This document shows positions 60,563 through 64,000 of a DNA stretch of 64,000 nt, one piece after another. The stretch covers positions 90,097 to 154,096 of the forward strand of contig BNBH01000006.1 in assembly GCA_014655195.1 (NCBI GenBank), given 5' to 3'. This DNA is from Streptomyces cellulosae (lineage in GTDB: Bacteria > Actinomycetota > Actinomycetes > Streptomycetales > Streptomycetaceae). The notes beneath the pieces were generated by a model. The model ran no database searches. It was not told where the DNA came from and saw nothing but the letters and a program-made list of their open reading frames with translations. A program made the translations under genes and the position numbers. Each line of letters begins with the position of its first letter. The first letter of the stretch is position 1.

Positions 60563-61657
60563 TCAGAGGGCGAACGTGTCGTCGGCCGGTTCGGAGACGG
60601 GCTGGCGTACGGCTTTGGGGATGCCGAGGCGGGTGCGGGCCTGGTGGAGGGCGGCGAGCTGGTCGGCGGCCGGCTCGCCCCAGTCGAAGAGCTCCAGAGC
60701 CTGTTCGGGTGTGGCCAGGATGCGGATGTAGGTGCGGCCGGTGGCCGGATCGACAGGCGCAGGCCCCAGGCAGGTGAGGGCGGCGACGTACCGCAGGCGG
60801 GAGCACGTTTCGTCGGGGGAGGAGAGGTGCCCGATGAACAGCGGCTCCCCGACCTCGGCTGCGGCCTCCTCGCGGGTCTCCCGACGCAGTGTGAGCACAG
60901 GGTCGCCGCGGTCCTGGAGTTCGGGAGTGCCGCCGGGCAGGCACGCCGCGCCCGTGTCCGGCTCCAGTAGCACGAGCACGCGGCCGTCCGGGGCAAAGAG
61001 CCAGCCCCACACCTGGTGTACGGGGAGGCATTCGGGAGCCGGACCGGTATGGAAGGGGAAGTGGTGCCGGGGGCGGGCAGTGCTCAGGACACCGGCCCGG
61101 TCCAGGACGGTGGGGGCGATTGGGAGACCGTCCTCCAGCAGGGCGGGGCCGGCGGCGTTGATACGGGCGCGCAGCGCGGACAGAGCCCGGCGGGCGTTGT
61201 CGGGTGACATCAGCTCGGGCAGTCGGGCTGGTTCGACGAACTCGACCGCCTCGATCTCACCTGCGCGGGGTCGGATGGCGGCGATCTGTTCGTCGCCCCA
61301 CGTCCCGCCGTCGAAGACGTGCAGCACCTCACCGGGAAACCGCATGGCGGGGCGCGCGTTGGCGCCGGCGGTGGAGACCCAGTCCACGGCGAGCCCGCGG
61401 TCGAGGGCCATCGTGACGCCGAGCTCTTCGCGCAGTTCGCGGGCGGCGGCCTGGGCGGGTGACTCGCCCTTGTCGACCGCGCCGCCCGGCAGGAGGCGGG
61501 TGTCGCGATAGCCGACGCGCTCGACCAGAACCCGGCCGCGCCGGTCGGTGATCACTGCGGACGCTCCAGCCCACACGGCCGCCTCGGCGCGTTGAGCCCC
61601 GTACTGCTCGTCGGTGAAGGCGCTCGGCGTTTCGTCCGAGGTAGGTGTGGTGGTCAT
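60563..61657 (-). CDS. Double Nudix domain protein
   Basis: 364 aa with two Nudix folds. First box near 58-81 (GGAVDKGESPAQAAARELRE then ELGV), second near 265-290 (GGTPELQDRGDPVLTLRRET then REEAAAEVG); both keep the REXXEE-type glutamates, although the second has an altered spacing. FDWGEPAADQLAALHQARTR near the end. GGAG precedes the ATG. Could hydrolyse two related nucleotide sugars, or use one domain for binding. Part of the minus-strand operon of kinase, glycosyltransferase, PIG-L, Nudix and GFA. Confidence 0.88.
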   Translation of the reverse strand: MTTTPTSDETPSAFTDEQYGAQRAEAAVWAGASAVITDRRGRVLVERVGYRDTRLLPGGAVDKGESPAQAAARELREELGVTMALDRGLAVDWVSTAGANARPAMRFPGEVLHVFDGGTWGDEQIAAIRPRAGEIEAVEFVEPARLPELMSPDNARRALSALRARINAAGPALLEDGLPIAPTVLDRAGVLSTARPRHHFPFHTGPAPECLPVHQVWGWLFAPDGRVLVLLEPDTGAACLPGGTPELQDRGDPVLTLRRETREEAAAEVGEPLFIGHLSSPDETCSRLRYVAALTCLGPAPVDPATGRTYIRILATPEQALELFDWGEPAADQLAALHQARTRLGIPKAVRQPVSEPADDTFAL

Positions 61658-61706
61658 CGGGGACTCCAGTTGTGCGGTGCGCGCGGAGAGTGCGGGGGCG
61701 TGCCTG

Positions 61707-62480
61707 TCAGGCGAGGAGCCGGGACGGATCGCCCGCGACGGGGCCGGGGGTGAGCCTGGTGAAGGACTCGGCGCTGATGATCTCGTTGCGTTCGGCTTCG
61801 GGCAGGCGGGCGAGGATGCCGGGCAGGGGCCGCTCGCGTGCGACCTCCCCCTGGTGGGCAAGGATGGCCGCCCACTTCACACCGGCCCACGGGCTGACGT
61901 CGACGGTCGTGGTCACATACGCGTCGGGGACGGTCAGCACGCTCTTCCCGACCCTCTCCAGCAGGGTCCCGAGCCGGCCCACGCCAGCCTCCGAATGCGT
62001 GGCCGCGTACAGCGCCGACGGCTGCCAGGGGGTGCCCGCCTCGGGGTAGAGGGGCTCGAGACCGGCGGCCTCGAAGGCGAGCAGGGTGATCTGGTGGGTG
62101 CGTACGTGATCAGGGTGGCCCGTCAACTGGCCGAGAGCGTCGTGAGTGACGACGACTTCGGGGCGGAAGGCGCGGATGTGGGCGACGAGACGGCCGATGG
62201 CCTCGTCGAGGGGAGCGTCGACGAGTCGGGACTCACCAGGGGCGGACTCGGGGTTGCGGGCATCGCCGTAGCCGAGCAGCCGCGGGGGACCGGCGCCCAG
62301 GACAGCGAGGGCCGCGGCGAGTTCGGGCGCGCGCCTGCTGTCCGGCGCCCAGGTGGCGGTGACGACACCGGTGCGCGCTCCGGCGGCGCGGTGCTGTGCG
62401 AGTACACCGCCGGCCAGGAGGCTCTCATCGTCCGGGTGCGCGAACACCCCCAGCAGCGAGGGCAGCGGCGGGCTGTTCAT
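61707..62480 (-). CDS. PIG-L family zinc N-deacetylase (second copy)
   Basis: 257 aa. LLGVFAHPDDESLLAGGVLA (A-H-P-D-D-E at about 14-19) and VVTHDALGQLTGHPDHVRTH supply the zinc ligands, closely matching MshB/mycothiol conjugate amidase-type enzymes. GAGGAG precedes the ATG. Lies between the glycosyltransferase and double-Nudix genes (gaps of 40 and 49 nt), so a glycosylated amide or N-acetylated sugar is its likely substrate. Confidence 0.93.
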   Translation of the reverse strand: MNSPPLPSLLGVFAHPDDESLLAGGVLAQHRAAGARTGVVTATWAPDSRRAPELAAALAVLGAGPPRLLGYGDARNPESAPGESRLVDAPLDEAIGRLVAHIRAFRPEVVVTHDALGQLTGHPDHVRTHQITLLAFEAAGLEPLYPEAGTPWQPSALYAATHSEAGVGRLGTLLERVGKSVLTVPDAYVTTTVDVSPWAGVKWAAILAHQGEVARERPLPGILARLPEAERNEIISAESFTRLTPGPVAGDPSRLLA

Positions 62481-62520
62481 GACGAAGGGTTCTCCTCGAA
62501 GTGGTGGGCGGACGGGAGGT

Positions 62521-63423
62521 TCAGATGACCGGCGGCCGGCCGGCGGCGGTGAGCCGGTACACGGTGCGCCGGTTCATCGGGCGCCGCTGCTGCGTACGCC
62601 GGGTCGTCCAGCCCTCGCGCATCCCGCGCAGCGTCTGGCGCAGTCCGCCGCCGCGTACGGCCCGGGCCAGGGTGATCACGGTCCACGCGCCCAGGTAGAG
62701 GGGGATGAACGGGGCGGGCAGGTTGCGGTATGCGATCCAGATCCGGTTGCGGGCGGCGAGCCGGTGGTACAGCGCATGGCGGGCGGGTGTGGTGAGCGGG
62801 TGGTGCATACGGATGCCGGCGGCGTACCAGCCGCTCCATCCCGCCGCGTACAGCCGCCAGGCCAGATCGAACCCCTCGTGATACAGGAAGAGTTGATCTT
62901 CCCACCCGCCTACCGCGTCGAAGGCGGCGCGCCGGATCAGGACGACGCCCTCGGTCATCGAGGTGACCCTCCCCGGCCGGCCCGGGTTCGCTGCGCGCAG
63001 CCGGGGGACCCAGCGGCGCGGGGTGGTCACATCGTCCGGGCCCGTCAGCCGTGGTTGCACCCAGGCGGCCTCCGGATGCTGCTCGGCCTCGGCGACGAGC
63101 CGGGCGAGGACGTCGGGGCGGGGGAAGCGAGCGCCGTTGTCCAGGAAGTACAGCCAGTCGGCCGGATCGCCGGCCTCGTGCAGTGCGTCGGCGCCGGCGT
63201 TGCGACCGCCGGGGATGCCGATGTTCTCGGGCAGGCACACGGTGAGGGCACCAGGTGGCACGACCTCGGGCTTGCAGCCGTTGCCGACGACCACCACCCG
63301 CACGTCGACGCCGCTCTGGGCAAGGAGCGTCGCCTGCGCGGCTGCTTCCTCCGCAGGGCGGTCGTTCATGGTCAGAACGACGACGTCGACGCGTGGGCGG
63401 GACAAGGGGTTCCTCCAGGCCAT
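62521..63423 (-). CDS. Family 2 glycosyltransferase
   Basis: 300 aa, GT-A fold. VDVVVLTMNDRPAEEAAAQA, CLPENIGIPGGRNAGADALH, and YFLDNGARFPRPDVLARLVA: the metal motif reads D-N-G instead of the usual D-x-D, which is unusual. FLYHEGFDLAWRLYAAGWSG is the acceptor/catalytic region with the E/D pair. No membrane helices except a weak amphipathic stretch near residue 240. Follows the kinase gene after 9 nt. Confidence 0.88.
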   Translation of the reverse strand: MAWRNPLSRPRVDVVVLTMNDRPAEEAAAQATLLAQSGVDVRVVVVGNGCKPEVVPPGALTVCLPENIGIPGGRNAGADALHEAGDPADWLYFLDNGARFPRPDVLARLVAEAEQHPEAAWVQPRLTGPDDVTTPRRWVPRLRAANPGRPGRVTSMTEGVVLIRRAAFDAVGGWEDQLFLYHEGFDLAWRLYAAGWSGWYAAGIRMHHPLTTPARHALYHRLAARNRIWIAYRNLPAPFIPLYLGAWTVITLARAVRGGGLRQTLRGMREGWTTRRTQQRRPMNRRTVYRLTAAGRPPVI

Positions 63424-63432
63424 CGGGGCCGG

Positions 63433-64000
63433 TCAGGGCGTGGGGACGGGGGTGCCGGTGAGGTGCTCGGCCTGGCGGGCGACAAGCGGGGCGAGGTGAG
63501 GGTGGACGCCCCGGGAGCACGCCTGGAGGAGTTGTCCGAGGGCGATGAGCTCCCCGGTCCGGCCGGCGTCGGTCTCGAGGACGTGGCCGAACTCGCGCCG
63601 GACCCTGGCGGCGGTCACCGGCGCGGCCAGCGAGTACGCGTGGAGCAGGCCCAAGTCGTAGCCCACGGGCAGCCGGCCCCAGTTCTCCCAGTCCAACAGG
63701 ACCAGGGGCGCTCGCGTCACGTTCGCCCAGTGCAGATCGGCATGCCCGGTCGTCGTCTCACGGATCTGAATGGGGTCGATGCCGAGGAAGCGGCGGAAGT
63801 TCCGGTCGACCCAGTTCTGCCGTACCGATTCCCGGTCGGTGCGCACCGTCGCGAGCGTCCCGAGCGCGGACTTCAGCTCCGACCACCACGAGTCGGGCAG
63901 AGCGATGTCCTGGTCGAGCGCGGGAGTGCCACTGGTGACCGGCTGGACGGACACGTACTCGGTGAGCTCCGCCCGGTAGGCGACATCCGCTGAGGTCCAG
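63433..64000 (-). CDS. Aminoglycoside phosphotransferase-like kinase, 5' partial
   Basis: C-terminal 188 residues of an APH/choline-kinase fold protein; the frame is open to the window edge, so the N-lobe lies outside. TTGHADLHWANVTRAPLVLL is the H-x-D-x4-N catalytic loop and LDWENWGRLPVGYDLGLLHA the DxE/metal region. Probably phosphorylates a sugar or amino alcohol in the same pathway. First visible gene of the minus-strand operon running to GFA. Confidence 0.85.
   Translation of the reverse strand, partial: WTSADVAYRAELTEYVSVQPVTSGTPALDQDIALPDSWWSELKSALGTLATVRTDRESVRQNWVDRNFRRFLGIDPIQIRETTTGHADLHWANVTRAPLVLLDWENWGRLPVGYDLGLLHAYSLAAPVTAARVRREFGHVLETDAGRTGELIALGQLLQACSRGVHPHLAPLVARQAEHLTGTPVPTP

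Overview
The window is very GC-rich, uses many GTG starts with start/stop overlaps of 1 to 4 nt, and carries actinobacterial gene families throughout (LanB/LanC, dual-domain Lrp, DUF4389, UspA, TPR regulators). It looks like accessory chromosome of a Streptomyces or close relative. I cannot name the species from sequence alone.

Layout. (1) 0-6 kb, minus strand: a class I lanthipeptide cluster. A 53-aa precursor gene is followed by two hairpins, a full-length LanB dehydratase, a LanC cyclase and an exported serine hydrolase cut by the window edge. (2) 6.4-7.3 kb: a frameshifted unknown gene. (3) 7.3-13.9 kb, minus strand: a dual-domain Lrp regulator and a four-gene, translationally coupled operon (polysaccharide deacetylase, MHS transporter, SDR, and a ketopantoate reductase-like/M20 peptidase fusion joined by 11-residue repeats). 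(4) 14-23 kb: an MFS exporter with its TetR regulator and a paired operator, a DHFR-like reductase, an excalibur protein, RecQ, a CopG/VapB-like protein, and several remnants, including an M23 peptidase broken by an in-frame TAA. (5) 23.4-31.4 kb: a stress-type block (pyruvate phosphate dikinase, DUF4389, two UspA proteins, zinc alcohol dehydrogenase) with two fused gene remnants, P-type ATPase/TrkA-C and trpD/ATP-binding kinase.

(6) 31.5-42.4 kb and 60.3-64 kb: the two halves of a probable small-molecule locus that I cannot match to a known product. It holds a NAD(P)H-hydrate dehydratase-like kinase, an acyl-CoA dehydrogenase-like flavoenzyme, an ANL adenylating enzyme, a HAD hydrolase, a nucleotide-sugar epimerase, an aldo/keto reductase, a left-handed beta-helix acyltransferase, two PIG-L deacetylases, single and double Nudix proteins, a TPR regulator, a GNAT, a GFA protein, a family 2 glycosyltransferase and an APH-type kinase.

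(7) 42.4-60.3 kb: an element of about 18 kb inserted in the GFA gene of that locus. The gene's N-terminal third lies at 60.3-60.5 kb and the rest at 42.0-42.4 kb. Identical 7-bp repeats mark both ends, and joining them restores the reading frame. The element has a Tn554-like set of three coupled tyrosine recombinase-type genes plus a small TnpC-like gene. Its cargo is arsenic and metal resistance: two ArsR modules (MFS, FAD oxidoreductase, ArsO, ArsR, ArsN-like acetyltransferase; and ArsO, Acr3, ArsR, ArsC, thioredoxin reductase), with a MerR/TauE/cysteine-rich-protein unit between them.

The strongest points for follow-up are the unlisted lanthipeptide precursor, the arsenic transposon with its precise insertion site, the split biosynthetic locus, the repeat-linked bifunctional enzyme, and a run of fused gene remnants that suggests repeated small deletions in this part of the chromosome.
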